A stretch of 64,000 bases of DNA from Diatrype stigma (Eukaryota > Ascomycota > Sordariomycetes > Xylariales > Diatrypaceae), in contig JAKJXP020000109.1 in assembly GCA_022225965.2 (NCBI GenBank), positions 1 through 64,000 on the forward strand, in the 5' to 3' direction. The notes under the pieces were generated by a model. It ran no database searches. It saw only the letters and a list, made by a program, of their open reading frames with translations, and was not told the origin of the DNA. Positions 44,098 through 55,975 of the stretch are shown here, one piece after another. Numbering within the stretch: position 1 is the first letter of the stretch; each line of letters opens with the position of its first letter. The position numbers and the translations under genes were made by a program.

Positions 44098-46014
44098 CCT
44101 TCACATCGGCATATACCTCCCTTTCCAAGGCTCGGAAGCAGCAGAAGAGTTTTGACCGTGTATGTTGCATTGCCTTGTGGCCTCACAGGCCCTGTTTGCA
44201 ACTCACGCTGAGACTGTTTATAGGATATTCTGGTGTCTATCCTGGAGACCAAGGTCACTAAGAGAGATGCTAAGAGCTATATGAACCGATTTGTACCTCT
44301 CCTTGAGAGAAAAGGTGCCATTAGTTTTAAACAACGCGCAGTCCGATCCCGATCCAATACAATTGGTCATGCCCCCGGGAATTCTACTATCGAGAGCACA
44401 GGCCAAGAATTGGCCCAGGAGAGTACCAAGGATGTCACGCTCCAAGAGCCAATTTACGTCGCTCTTGTCAAACTCCGTGCTCCTCAGATCATCGACGATT
44501 CCACCTTGGACGGTATAGGGAAGACCCTAAGCCAGCTTCGAAAGCTCGGGTTGATTAGTATCGTCATTGTAGACTGCGGCGACGATGGAGAAAATGATGC
44601 CTCTCATCGCAAAGCTGCCACTACGCAGGCAGACCGTCTCGCTACAGCCATCGACGCCTATGACCCTCCTGGAGCTCGCGTGATTGATTCGCCAATTACT
44701 ATCGGAACGTCGATTGGCACATCGAGTTCGCCTTTCACTTCCCAAGATTTATTCGTTGGGAACCCACAATGTTTGATGGCAGCCCTGCAAGAGGACGGAA
44801 TCCCCATCATTCCGTCATTTGGTTATACCGTTGATACCTGCTCCCGCAGATCTGTGGACGCCGATGAGGCTATCCTAGCACTAATTAGACATCTGTCTGG
44901 ACTCCAGTTCTTGGGACATGAGGTTGCCGAGGAGTTACAAACTACGGATTTGCTTAAAGCTGCCGAGGTTTACAGACTCATCATCTTAGATCCGCTCGGA
45001 GGAATACCTGCCAATAATCGAGCGACCGAGCGGCATTTGTTCCTCAACTTAGAGCAGGAGTTCGAAGAGGTCAAGGGCCATTTGGTGACCACATCAACGA
45101 CAGAATCGGTCAGCACAGAACTTCGAAAAGCTAACGCACAACATCTGAAAAATGCGGAACTGGCGAAAAATGCCTTGTCGTTGCTTCCCCCGACATCATC
45201 GGCTATCGTCACGACTCCACAAGAGGCGGCCAAAGAGCGAGGGCCCGCCGAGATGGACTGGGCTCTTGTTGGAACCAGGCGGGGTCAAAACCCGTTGATC
45301 CATAACCTTCTCACGGATAAGCCGGTCCAATCATCGTCCTTACCAACGGAGCGCTTCAAGACCGTCAAGTCGTTGACGGGCGCGCCGCAGATTGGGTCGC
45401 TAACGACGTTGGCTAAGCGTGGGATGCCATTGACCATGATCCCGGACCCTCGAATAGCGCCCTGGAGACCACCCCAGCCGGGCGAAAGGGGTATCAATTT
45501 GACAGACCCCTGTATCGACCTACCACGGTTGGTGAATCTGATCGAAGATTCCTTTGGCCGGAAGCTTGACATCGAGCACTACCTGAAACGGGTACAGGGA
45601 AACCTCGCCGGCGTGATCATCGCGGGCGAATATGAGGGGGGTGCCCTTTTGACATGGGAAAAGCCATTGGGGCTGAAAGGCCCGGAGGCAAATGACCCAT
45701 CGCGTCTCGTGCCTTATCTGGACAAATTCGCCGTGCTTCGAAAGAGTCAAGGTGCTGGAGGAGTGGCGGACATCGTATTCAACGCCATGGTCCGGACCTG
45801 TTTCCCCGGCGGGGTGTGCTGGAGAAGTAGGAGAGACAACCCGGTCAACAAGTGGTATTTTGAGCGGTCGAGGGGTACCGTCAAGTTTAATGATATCAAC
45901 TGGACTATGTTCTGGACGACGCCCAAGCTGGATGAGCAGAGGTTTCGAGACTACGAGAGCGTCTGTCGTGGGATCGAACCGTCGTGGGCGGATAAGAAGC
46001 AGCAGCTAGATTAA
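44094..46014 (+). CDS. ARG2: Mitochondrial amino-acid (glutamate) N-acetyltransferase Arg2
   Basis: Predicted 618 residues in this model; exons 44094-44159 and 44224-46014. The enzyme makes N-acetylglutamate, the first step of arginine and ornithine synthesis in mitochondria. Exon 1 ends SKARKQQKSFDR and exon 2 begins DILVSILETKVTKRDAKSYMNRF, the fungal NAGS opening. The amino-acid-kinase-like half includes YVALVKLRAPQIIDD, LGLISIVIVDCGD and LILDPLGGIP-like sequence. The C-terminal NAT domain has IEDSFGRKLDIEHYLKRV, AGVIIAGEYEGGA, YLDKFAVLRKSQGAGGVADIVF, CWRSRRDNPVNKWYFERS and MFWTT. The only in-frame ATG of exon 1 leaves a short, basic N-terminus; an in-frame stop at about 43976 blocks simple extension. 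The true start is therefore uncertain. Confidence 0.92.
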
Positions 46015-47271
46015 ATAGACAATGGATGGTGGTTGGATGCGACTCGACGACTGGCGAGACTCGAGGGAAGCTTCCTGAAGTTATGGTCTCGTCCAAGAGT
46101 GAGACATCCTGTTCCATAGCTAGCATAATGACACTTGAGAGAGAAGAATATCATGGAATACATGATGGCAAAATCCAATACATCCTCGGGCTCGTGATAT
46201 GTTATAAGTCTGGCCGCCATTGATAGAGAACGGTCTAGACTACGTAGTTGTTGTTGTACTTCGGGTTCGACGTCTTATAGAGAAATGTGTATTTTGATAA
46301 GACATGGGAGCATAAGGTCCGGCATGCCATCAACTATTAATAGCATGTACGTACATGCCTACATTCTAGCAAAGAGCAGGGGTGGTATCGCCAACGTGCT
46401 CCCCTGGCAGTCTGGACAATTGCTACGTACTGCGGTATGTATGTATGTACATACGTAGACCAGATATCAAGCCTGATGTCATTACATACCGACCTAACTA
46501 CGGGCCACTTTAAGCCCATAAACCGCAAACTCGCTGGGTCCAGAAAAGCATTATCTGATAATGCAAGGAGTCACACGAAGTAAATGCAAAGCATAATTCA
46601 CTGACTTATCCTCCAGGCACCACAAAACTATTACGCAGCTTTTCCACATGGGAGATGAAAGACTCCTTCCTTTGGTCCTTTCTTTTGTCCTTTTCTGCTG
46701 GCATGCAGGCTGGCAGTATGGATTAGGCATAGACGTTGACGAAATCAGTTATCAGCATCGCGGGGCAGCCAGGGCGGTCAGGACGATAGAGGGGGACGAT
46801 AGACTGATACTTCCGTACCCCACCATGATTTACATGGAAGTCATGACTTTGAATACGTCTTATAGGTGGGGTGGTCTGATGCGTAGACGCCCCTGGTTTC
46901 TTTATAGCTCGACTGAACTGCACCCGGTTTGGGTTTAGCCCAGATGCTGGAGTGACGATGCACGATTCAGAGCGCAGCTGTGTCGGTCCAACTATGCCTA
47001 GGTAGGTATGCAAGCAAATATTATCTGTAAATACCCAGTCATAGTCAGAATGCAAGCAGACCATTTCAGACGGCAAATCATTTGGCATTAATAAAATTAA
47101 TAAAAACGAAGCATTTGTGACTAAGAGTATACGTTGCCCAGGCAGCTCTGCAGAATTATGGGTGCAAGCAAGTTGTCTGGCATGGCACATTACGTTATCC
47201 CATGGCGGCTGCATGGGTAGAAACGGATCGAATGCCGACTGTGTGCAGGGCTGAAGACTCTATCAGCATCT

Positions 47272-47281
47272 CGAAGTTTCG
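47272..47281. promoter_or_regulatory. Heat-shock-element-like inverted repeat upstream of SSE1
   Basis: The sequence CGAAGTTTCG fits the nGAAnnTTCn core of an HSF1 binding site, about 580 bases before the SSE1 ATG. A further AGAA lies at 47288-47291, not in perfect register. Hsp110 genes are heat-shock induced, so function is plausible but unproven. Confidence 0.35.
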
Positions 47282-47400
47282 AGATCTAGAATGGCAGGAG
47301 CCACGCCCCCGGGGGTGCAGCTAAAGAGGGGCATTGGGCGAGGTGAGGCTAAGGGCAGCCCGCTTTGGTGGGTAGCGAGCGCATGGTGGGCTAGGGTGGG

Positions 47401-47424
47401 CTGCTGCTGCTGCTGCTGCTGCTG
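47401..47424. repeat. (CTG)8 triplet repeat
   Basis: Eight perfect CTG triplets in the SSE1 upstream region. Confidence 0.95.
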
Positions 47425-47859
47425 TCCCTCCCTCTCCCACCACCTTCTCACTCTGCACTTTGGGCAGCGTTTTTCTCTGCAGAGAATTCTTTTTCTTGTG
47501 GTTTGCGAAAGAGACAAAAAACATCAACATCAACATCCACCACATCCACGACTTCGTAGGTACTTGCCAACCAACTTGCACCTCCTGCAACCACGACTTC
47601 CAAAACTACTACATATACCCGTCTTGCACACGCACACGCACACGCTTTCCCTCTATTCATCCATAGGCGAACGAACTTTTTGTCAGTCTCTTCGGACCAT
47701 CTAACAACGCCGATTTATAGATTCCGACTCCTCCCAACCACGCTCAGGCTGTGATTGGCATTCGCGACTCCCCGCCATCGTTTCCACGACCCAGATTCGT
47801 TTGTTTACTCACCACAAACACAACAACCACAACCAGATTCACCACCCCCATCCACCAAG

Positions 47860-50477
47860 ATGAGTGTAGTGGGTGAGTTGCCTCCCCCATCAGACATTTC
47901 CTATATTTTATTACTCTTCTTCCTACATAGTATATATGGTTAGTACTGTACAGAACACGACCAACTGACTTGGGACCTTTTTAGGCGTCGATTTCGGCAC
48001 CTTGAATACGGTGATCGCTGTCGCCAGAAATCGAGGTGTTGATGTGGTAAGTAACCACCTCTGCTTGTGACCTCCGCCTCTATTATGCGTAGACGTTGCT
48101 GACGTCTAGTTAAGATCACAAATGAAGTGTCCAACCGGGCAACCCCGTAAGTAACCACCCAAGCGACCCCCTGCCTCCCGCTATGTCACGTTAGAAATAT
48201 ATCTGACCTCGCCGATATACAGTTCCCTTGTTGGGTTTGGTCCTAAGTCCCGATACATCGGCGAGCCCGCAAAGACCCAAGAGATCTCCAACCTCAAGAA
48301 CACAGTTGGCTCCTTGAAGCGCTTAGCCGGACGCAGCCTCAGTGACCCAGATGTGCAACTCGAGCAACAATTTGTCTCGGCTGCCCTAGTCGACTGCGGT
48401 GGCCAGGTCGGTGCCGAGGTGTCATACCTAGGCAAGAAGGACAGGTTCTCAGCTACACAGCTTGTTGCTATGTTCCTGAGCAAGGTCAAGACGACGGCCT
48501 CCACCGAGCTGAAGCTGCCCGTTTCTGATATTGTCATGAGCGTACCTGCTTGGTTCACCGACGTCCAGCGGAGAAGCCTGATCGATGCCGCTGAAGTTGC
48601 TGGCCTGAAGCTCCTCCGTCTCATAAACGATACGACCGCCACCGCCCTAGGTTGGGGCATTACGAAGCTTGATCTACCTGCGCCCGAGGAGCAGCCCAGA
48701 CGTGTTGCTTTCGTGGATATCGGTCACAGCAACTTCACCTGCTCCGTTGTCGAGTTCAAGAAGGGTGAACTTACTGTCAAGTCGACTGCCTACGACCGTC
48801 ACTTCGGTGGTAGGGACTTCAACTTGGCCCTCGTCAACCACCTTGCGAAGGAGTTCAAGGGAAAGTTCAAGATCGACATCACCACTAACCCTAAGGCCCT
48901 TGTCCGTGTTGAAACGGCCGCTGAGAAGCTGAAGAAGATCCTGTCTGCCAACCAGCAGGCTCCCATGAACATCGAGTCGCTCATGAACGATATTGACGTG
49001 AATGCTATGATCACGCGTCAAGAGTTCGAGGCTATGGTCGAGTCACTGCTCGTCAGGGTTGCGGCGCCTCTGGAGCGTGCCCTCGCAGACGCCAAGCTCA
49101 CCAAGGACGATATTGATATCATCGAGCTTGTCGGCGGCTCCACGCGTATACCTGCTATCAAGGATCGCATCCAAGCCTTCTTCGGCAAGCCTCTTTCTTT
49201 CACCCTGAACCAGGACGAGGCTGTCGCGAGAGGTTGCGCTTTCGGTTGTGCTATCCTGTCCCCCGCCTTCAAGGTTCGCGATTTCGCCGTCCAGGATATC
49301 GTGAACTACCCCATCGAGTTCTCCTGGGAGAAGGACGTCGATATCCCTGATGAGGACACCAGTCTTACTGTCTTCAACAAGGGCAATGTTCTCCCCTCAA
49401 CCAAGATCCTCACTTTCTACCGCAAGCAGCCTTTCGACCTGGAGGCTCGGTACGCTGTCCCAGAGGACCTGCCTGGCAAGATGTCACCTTTCATTGGCCG
49501 GTTCTCTGTCAAGGGCGTCAAGGCCGATCCTAAGATGGAGTTCATGATCTGCAAGCTGAAGGCGAGGGTTAACATCCATGGAGTCTTGAATGTGGAGAGC
49601 GGCTACTACGTCGAGGACCAGGAGGTCGAGGAGGAAGTTGATGAGAAGAAAGAAGGCGACGACAAGAAAGACCCAGATGTAAGTCTTGGCTCCATATCCC
49701 GGGCATTCTCGAATTACAAGCAGAAACTGAGCTCGAAACTTTCGAGCTCAAAGGACAACTCTGCTGGCAACCAATCCGTTCGTTTGACTTGACATTGCAC
49801 TTGGCTAGTCCAGTATGCTAACAACACAATAGGCTATGGAGACGGATGACAAGAAAGATGATGGAAAGCCTAAGACACGGAAGGTCAAGAAGCAAGTCCG
49901 CAAGGGCGACCTTCCTATCGTGGCTGGCACTACGTCTCTCGACCTCAACACCCGGAACCTGCTCACGGAGAAGGAAGCAGCCATGATCATGGAGGATAAG
50001 CTTGTTGCCGACACCGAGGAGAAGAAGAATGAACTCGAGACCTACATATACGAGCTACGAAACAAGCTCGATGATCAATACGCGGATTTCGCCAGTGACG
50101 AGGAGAAGGAGAAGCTGAGAACAAAACTCGGCGAGAGCGAGGTAAGACTCGAACTTCCCATTAAAATACGGGCCAAAGCTAACGTGAGATAGGACTGGTT
50201 ATACGAGGACGGCGAGGACGCTACCAAGGGTGTCTACGTTGCCAAGATGGACGAGATCCGCGCCATGGCTGGTCCCATCACGCAACGATACTTCGAGAAG
50301 GTCGAGGCCGACCGTCAGGCTCTGCAGGCTAGGCTTGATGCCGAGGCTGCTGCCAAGAAGGCTGCTGAAGAGGAAGCTCGCAAGGCAGCCGAGGGGGAGA
50401 AGGAGCCTACCAAGACAGACAAGGACGAAGAGATGACGGATGCCGAGGCGAAAACAGACGCCGAAGAGGCCAAGTAG
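47860..50477 (+). CDS. SSE1: Hsp110-type chaperone Sse1 (Hsp70 nucleotide exchange factor)
   Basis: Predicted 718 residues; exons 47860-47872, 47985-48046, 48115-48146, 48223-49678, 49833-50141 and 50193-50477. Sse1 releases ADP from cytosolic Hsp70 and binds unfolded chains. The ATPase domain opens GVDFGTLNTVIAVARNRGVDV then ITNEVSNRATPSLVGFG; GLKLLRLINDTTATALGWGI, FVDIGHSNFTCSVVEF, RHFGGRDFNLAL and ELVGGSTRIPAIKD are typical. The Hsp110 set is confirmed by DLDFxxR-free, charged loop sequence in the beta domain and the C-terminal EKKNELETYIYELRNKL and DWLYEDGEDATKGVY. The tail is Ala/Glu/Lys-rich and ends TDAEEAK. The small first exon (13 nt) and the AAG acceptor of intron 2 were fixed by frame and by similarity to yeast Sse1. 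Intron 4 reads open for 37 codons. Confidence 0.93.
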
Positions 50478-52532
50478 AGCGACGCCGGCTTCACACTCGA
50501 CGATCCTCCTAGCATGGAATCACTAGGTACAGCGCATAGGCGAGGACTCAGCCGGAAGAGACCACATGGAATGTAATGAATGTATGCATTTGAAACGGGT
50601 TTTTTACATGGTTGAGACTGGACGGGGTGACCCATGGAGGGTATAAGGCCTTTTTGGTGTTGGGACGTTGATCACCCTCGATTGATTTGAATGATAGACT
50701 TGCAGGCAGACGGACGGGCGGACGGAAGGGAACGGAGGAAAATTCTTTCTGGTCTGGCTTTTCTTGCGAACTTGCAGATAGAGAGAAGAGAAGAGAATCA
50801 AGAGAATCAAGAGCAAAGACACGAAGACAAAGAACTGGAAAACGGCTACTTTTTAATAACTGATGACTTACATGCATGGTTAATACACATACGTACCATC
50901 TGAATCATCGTCTTCTGAAGCGGCAAGTGAAGGATCTGTAAAAAGGGGAGGAAGAAAACCAGGGGACTTCATCATCCTCTTACCTACCTGGTGGTATATA
51001 CCTCGGAAGTTCTGATGTCTCCCCGCTCGCTACCTTGCTTCGTGCACTTCTCCCTGTATTGGGCCTGCTCCCGTGTCTACCGCCCTTCTCTGTCTTTCAA
51101 ACCAATTTATTTCCTTGACTGCCATACAACCTACACTAAGGGCAAGTGAATGACTGACCGACTAATTTTGTTGGTACATTCAACACCCATCAACCAGTAT
51201 TCCGCTACCTCCTATGGATAGTTATGTAGGTACCTAGTAGTAGGCAGGTATGGAGGAATGCCAACTGACTGACTTGACTCTTGGGCAATTGGCGTGCCTG
51301 CAAGAGAAGTACCGAGTAGTCAACCCTACGTTCAATATAACATCGATCAGCTACAATCACATACTTCGAGATGACCAGGGTATGGATGCACGTATGGATC
51401 AAGCACGCCCCCTGAATGAGGGGTTTGTTTCTTGTCCTCCTCCTTTGTCAAGAGGCCTGTCTACCTGCCTCTTTTGAGTAAGTAGGCGCGGTACTTACTA
51501 ACTGACTGATCTACCAGTTCCAGAAGACTCAATCAAGACTGCCAGTCTATGTATATCAGTAGGTAGATTGGTTGTTGATACCACCTCACCTCACTTGGTG
51601 GAATGGTGTACATTGATGAATGAAAAAAGAAAAGAGAAAATGGCCAGCTATGGTAGGTGGCAAGTAACCACTCAAGGCTGTAGATCTCGTATTCTTCTAT
51701 CCTTATCCTTTTTTGAGACATGTACTTAGTCAAACCAGAAGAACCCCCCCCCCCCCCCCCCCTTTCCCTGAAGACCCAAACAGCCCCTTTTCCCATCCCT
51801 ACAGTACCTTCGCCGCCACCCCCCTTTTACACAGTACGACTGAAAAGAAATTGAACAGATCGGGTTTCTTTTGTTATGATAGACAGGAGTAGAGTATAGA
51901 GTATAATTCGAGTTTACCTAAGCCTGTCTCACGGACCGAGTGACACTATCTCTTTCGCTTCGGTTTCAAGTGATTCAAAGGTAGTAAGCAGTAGTAGAGT
52001 AGCAACAACAACGACTCAGTTTCCTTACGTCCACACATACATACATACATACTTACGTACGTGTTGTTTTTTCCATCCATCCACCCACCCATCCATCCGC
52101 CTTTGAATGACAGACACAGATAGGTACTCTACAGTTGTAAATAGTAGACGCCGTTTTACCCCCCTCCCCTTTCCTTCTTCCTCCTACCTTCCCTTCCCTC
52201 CTCAAATGCTCTGCTTCTTTTTCACCTGCTATGATGATGATGACGACGACGACGCAGCAACTTGATGACAAAAGCCATTCTAGTGCTCACGACTAGTTCT
52301 TCCACGAGGCAGTATGGGAAAAAGCAATGCGAGGCAAATGCTATGAACCGTACTCGTCCCGTCCCTCGTCTCCTGATTTCAGCCTAAACTTAGCCTGTAT
52401 GCCATGCAAAACCAAGGGTAAATAAGCCTGTAGTAAGACAAAGACGACGCCGCCGCCGCCTGACAATCTCGGCCCGACCCTTCAAGTTCCCTTCCCCTTG
52501 CCATCCCTCTCCTCCGTCCTTTTGTCAACTGC
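50478..52532. other. 2.1-kb region between convergent SSE1 and FUN12
   Basis: Holds the 3' flanks of both genes and no supported gene. A C19 run lies at 51744-51762, ATAC tetramers near 52034-52051 and CCAT/CCAC tetramers near 52070-52100. The minus-strand frames near 50548-50877 overlap SSE1's 3' flank and have no motif. Confidence 0.5.
51744..51762. repeat. Poly-C run (19)
   Basis: Nineteen consecutive cytosines between the convergent SSE1 and FUN12 genes. The exact length is uncertain, as with all long homopolymers. Confidence 0.85.
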
Positions 52533-55500
52533 TTAGTTGATATCGAACACCGGCTTGAGCTTGACGATCAGCTGCCACTCCTCGTTCGACACGTCCTTGC
52601 GGTAGAACTCCTTGAGGGTGTCGATACTCTTTCGGGAGATCAAGCTGTAGAGGGTGTCCTTCTCCTCGAGGTGGCGGCCGTACACGGGCTGGGAGCCGCC
52701 CATCTCGATCTTGATAGCGACCGAAGGCTGACCCTTCTTGCAGATCGGAATTTGCTTATGATCTCGCTCAATACCCGTGCTATTTTTCTTGTTAGCTTAT
52801 TTCTATCTATATATCCACTCATCTTGTGTGATGAATGTATTCTTAAAAAACGAAAAAGGGCGAGGGAGATACGTACACTCTTCCTAGCTGGACGATTTCC
52901 TTGGCACCAGTGGTGGGGTTCGCCTTGACGGCGGCGACTGGCGTGTTGATCCTAAGGTTACCGTCGATGACATCGACACCCACAACGATGGGGCCAGTCT
53001 TGTTGAAGACGGCAACGGGGCGGAGGACGCAAGGGAAGACAGCCAACATCTTCGACTCTTCCTTCTTCTTCTCCAACTGCTCGTCCATATGCTTCGTGAA
53101 AGCGTCGAACAGATGGTAAATGATGTCGGCAGTGAAGATCTTGATGCCCTGCTCATCAGCATACTGCTGCGCTTCCTTGTCCACCTTGACATCGAAGCAG
53201 AGCATGACGGCGTAGTCGGGACTCTTCTCCAACATGGTACCGCACTGCATGACATCCCGCTTGAACACGGGACCAATTCCGACATTGGCTACGGGAATCT
53301 TGCAGTCCTTCAGGAAGTCAAGCAAGGCCTCGAGCGAACCAAGAGTGGACGCTTGGACACTAACACCACGTCCCGACTTCGCAACACGGCTGAAAAGCTT
53401 GTTCAGATCGGCTTCAACTTCGTCGATGAGGTCATCCTCATCATCGTCCTTTCCGACGACCAACAAGCGAGAGCCAGCAATCGCGCCCTCCAGACCCGGT
53501 GCACTAATCTTGACACCCATTGCGGCCTTAACCTCCTTATTATGCACATAGGCAGACTTCACCCGCAGTTCCTTCATGACCGCCGGCGTGAGAAGAGCGC
53601 GTATGTTGGTCACAATGGCTCCCTCGGTACCAGCTACCACTATCCGGTCTCCCTCTCGCAAGATACCGTTGGATAGAATAACGTCTATAGTCATACCGAA
53701 ACCCTCGATAGCCTTGACTTCAAGAACGGTGGCCTGGACTTCAGAGAGATACATGAGAGATCCAACCATCCTCTCTTGGGTCAGCTGGAGAATCAGCTTC
53801 AGCATATCGGGAATACCTTCTCCCGTGTGGGCTGAGGTAGGAATTAACGAGACGAATTTAGACATAGACTTGTTCTCGTAGAAGAGCTCGGCGTTGAAAC
53901 CTTGTTCAGCGAAAGCAAGCTTCGTCTGCTCGAGTCTGTTCCTGAACTCGTTCTGCACGCCCTTGTTTTGCAGGGCAAGACTCTCCTGGAAACCGTTGTT
54001 TGCGACCATCTTCCAGCCGTATAGACGATCGATCTTGTTGAGGGCGACAACGAATGGTGTCTTCCTGTCTCGCAGTAACTTCATCGACTCGAGTGTTTGA
54101 GGCTCAAGACCGTGCATGATATCGACGACGAGAATGGCGATGTTACAGAGCGAGGAACCTCTGGAACGCAAATTCGAGAAAGACTCGTGACCAGGCGTAT
54201 CGATGATCAGCAGGCCAGGAACCTTGAAGTCGAACTTCCCATCGCGGTTGACGACAGCAGTCTTCTGCTTGATAGCATCGACGGGGAAATATGTGGCACC
54301 AATTTGCTGTGTAATACCACCGGCTTCGCCCTCTTGCACGTTGGTCTGTCGGATTTTGTCTAGCAACTTGGTCTTTCCCGTATCGACGTGTCCCAGAATA
54401 CAACAAATTGGAGACCGGAGGTTATCCTTTGACCGAGCAGCCAGGGCGGCTTGATGAGCCTTCTCTCGCCGTTCAGCAGCCTCCCTCTTGCGCTGAGCTT
54501 CAGCTGCTTGCCTGGCCGTCTGCTCTTCATCCTCGGATTCGTCCTCAGATTCTTCCTCAGATCCGGATTCGGAATCCGACCCTTCTTCGTCCTTGGGCTT
54601 CCGTCTTGAAGGAAGGGCTTTGGAGGATTCTGCTCTTGCTTCGTCATCCGTGTCGGCATCCCAGCTGTCCTTAACATCTTCGTCAGAGTCGGCAGCAGCA
54701 GCTTCCCAGTCGTCCTCGATATCGCTCTCAGCCTTGGCTTCCTTAGCTGCCTTTGCTGCTTCCTCGGCTGCAGCCTTTTCCTTTGCAGCCTTTTCCTCAG
54801 CCTCCTTCGCAGCAGCTTCGGCTTGTAACCTCGCTCGCTCGGCAGCTTCAGCTAGTGCTTTCTCCTCGTCGACCTATGATACCCCGTAAGTTACATCGCC
54901 GGTCACAATGTTGTCGGTGCATGGAATTATTTACCTTTTGTTCGTTTCTTCTGCCGCCACGTTTCTTGTTGTCGTAGACAGCCTTCTTCTTCTCACTACC
55001 TTCTTCGGATGGGCCGACTTTGATGCCCGCGGCAAGCATTTGCTGCAACTTCCTCTCATTCCGGGCCTTTTCTTCCTTTTGTGCCTTTGTGAGGAACTTG
55101 CCTTCCTTCTTGAGCTGCTCTATCTTTTCCTTCTCTTTCTGCTTCTTAAGGGCCTTCTGCTCCTCTCTTCGCTTTGCTTCCTCTTCCTCTTTCCGCTGCA
55201 ACTCCTCAAGACGGGCCCTCTCCTCGGCATCGGCTTGCTCGAGGGCTTCTCGCTGGCGTTTCAGCTCTTCTTGTTGTTTTTGGATAGCAAGCAGATGTGC
55301 CGGGATCTTCTTTTTCTTGGCAGCAGGTTCAGGTGCAGGTGTAGCGACAGGGGTCGACTTCTTCTCCTCGACGGGCTTGGCGGGTTCGGCAGCCTTTGCT
55401 GGCGCAGGACCAGGCGTTTTCTTTTTGGCCGCCTGTATATAGTGGATCGGGTCAGTAAGGGATGCTAATAGGTGTTATAATTATTACTCGTGAGAGCGAG

Positions 55501-55975
55501 TGTTTCTCACCTGTTCCTTTTTCCGCTGCTTCTCTCTTTCCTTCTTCAGCTTCTCCTTTTCAGCCTTTGTGAGCACTTTTCCATTTGCTCCAACTTCCTC
55601 GTCGTCCGGCGTAGCCTTGGCAGCATTCTGTTGTTTGTTCTGCTTGCCACCCTTACCCTTCTTCTCCGGCAGGGCGAACTCGTCCTCCATGGTAGCTTCC
55701 ACGGGAGCCTTGTTTTCAGGGGCAGCTGGTGTCTCTGCGCCTTGTGCGTTCTCGCCCTCGAAGTCTTCGGAAAGACCCTTCTTCTTCCGCTTCTCCCGGT
55801 TCTTCTTCATCATGGCCATAAGGCCACCGACCGGTGCATCGTCTTCTTCTTCCTGCTGCTGTTCGGCTGCATCCGCGGGGGCGGCATCGTTGCCGTTCGC
55901 AGGGGCGATGGACTCGCCCAGCTCGGCCTCCCAGTCGTCGTCGGCCCTCTTGTTTCCCTTCTTCTTGGGCGGCAT
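52533..55975 (-). CDS. FUN12: Translation initiation factor eIF5B (GTPase)
   Basis: Predicted 1,068 residues; exons 55975-55511, 55432-54935, 54873-52877 and 52779-52533. eIF5B joins ribosomal subunits at the end of initiation and is the homologue of bacterial IF2. The first 460 residues are Lys/Glu/Ala-rich coiled and disordered sequence opening with MPPKKKG. The GTPase has G1 GHVDTGKT at about 482-489, QQIGATYFP as switch I, DTPGHE as G3 and NKIDRLYGW as G4. Domain II shows [20 protein letters not shown], domain [21 protein letters not shown], and domain [23 protein letters not shown] with the ending [12 protein letters not shown]. All exon joins keep frame. It converges with SSE1. Confidence 0.95.

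Larger units (their letters stand above)
46015..47859. promoter_or_regulatory. 1.8-kb intergenic region, SSE1 promoter
   Basis: No gene is supported. Contents: GTATGTATGTA words near 46435-46450, a GCCTAGGTAGG word at 46997-47007, a heat-shock-like inverted repeat at 47272-47281, an eight-copy CTG run at 47401-47424, ACATCAACATC repeats near 47520-47540 and CACACGCACACGC near 47627-47643. From about 47730 the sequence is C/A-rich, as in fungal leaders. Confidence 0.5.
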
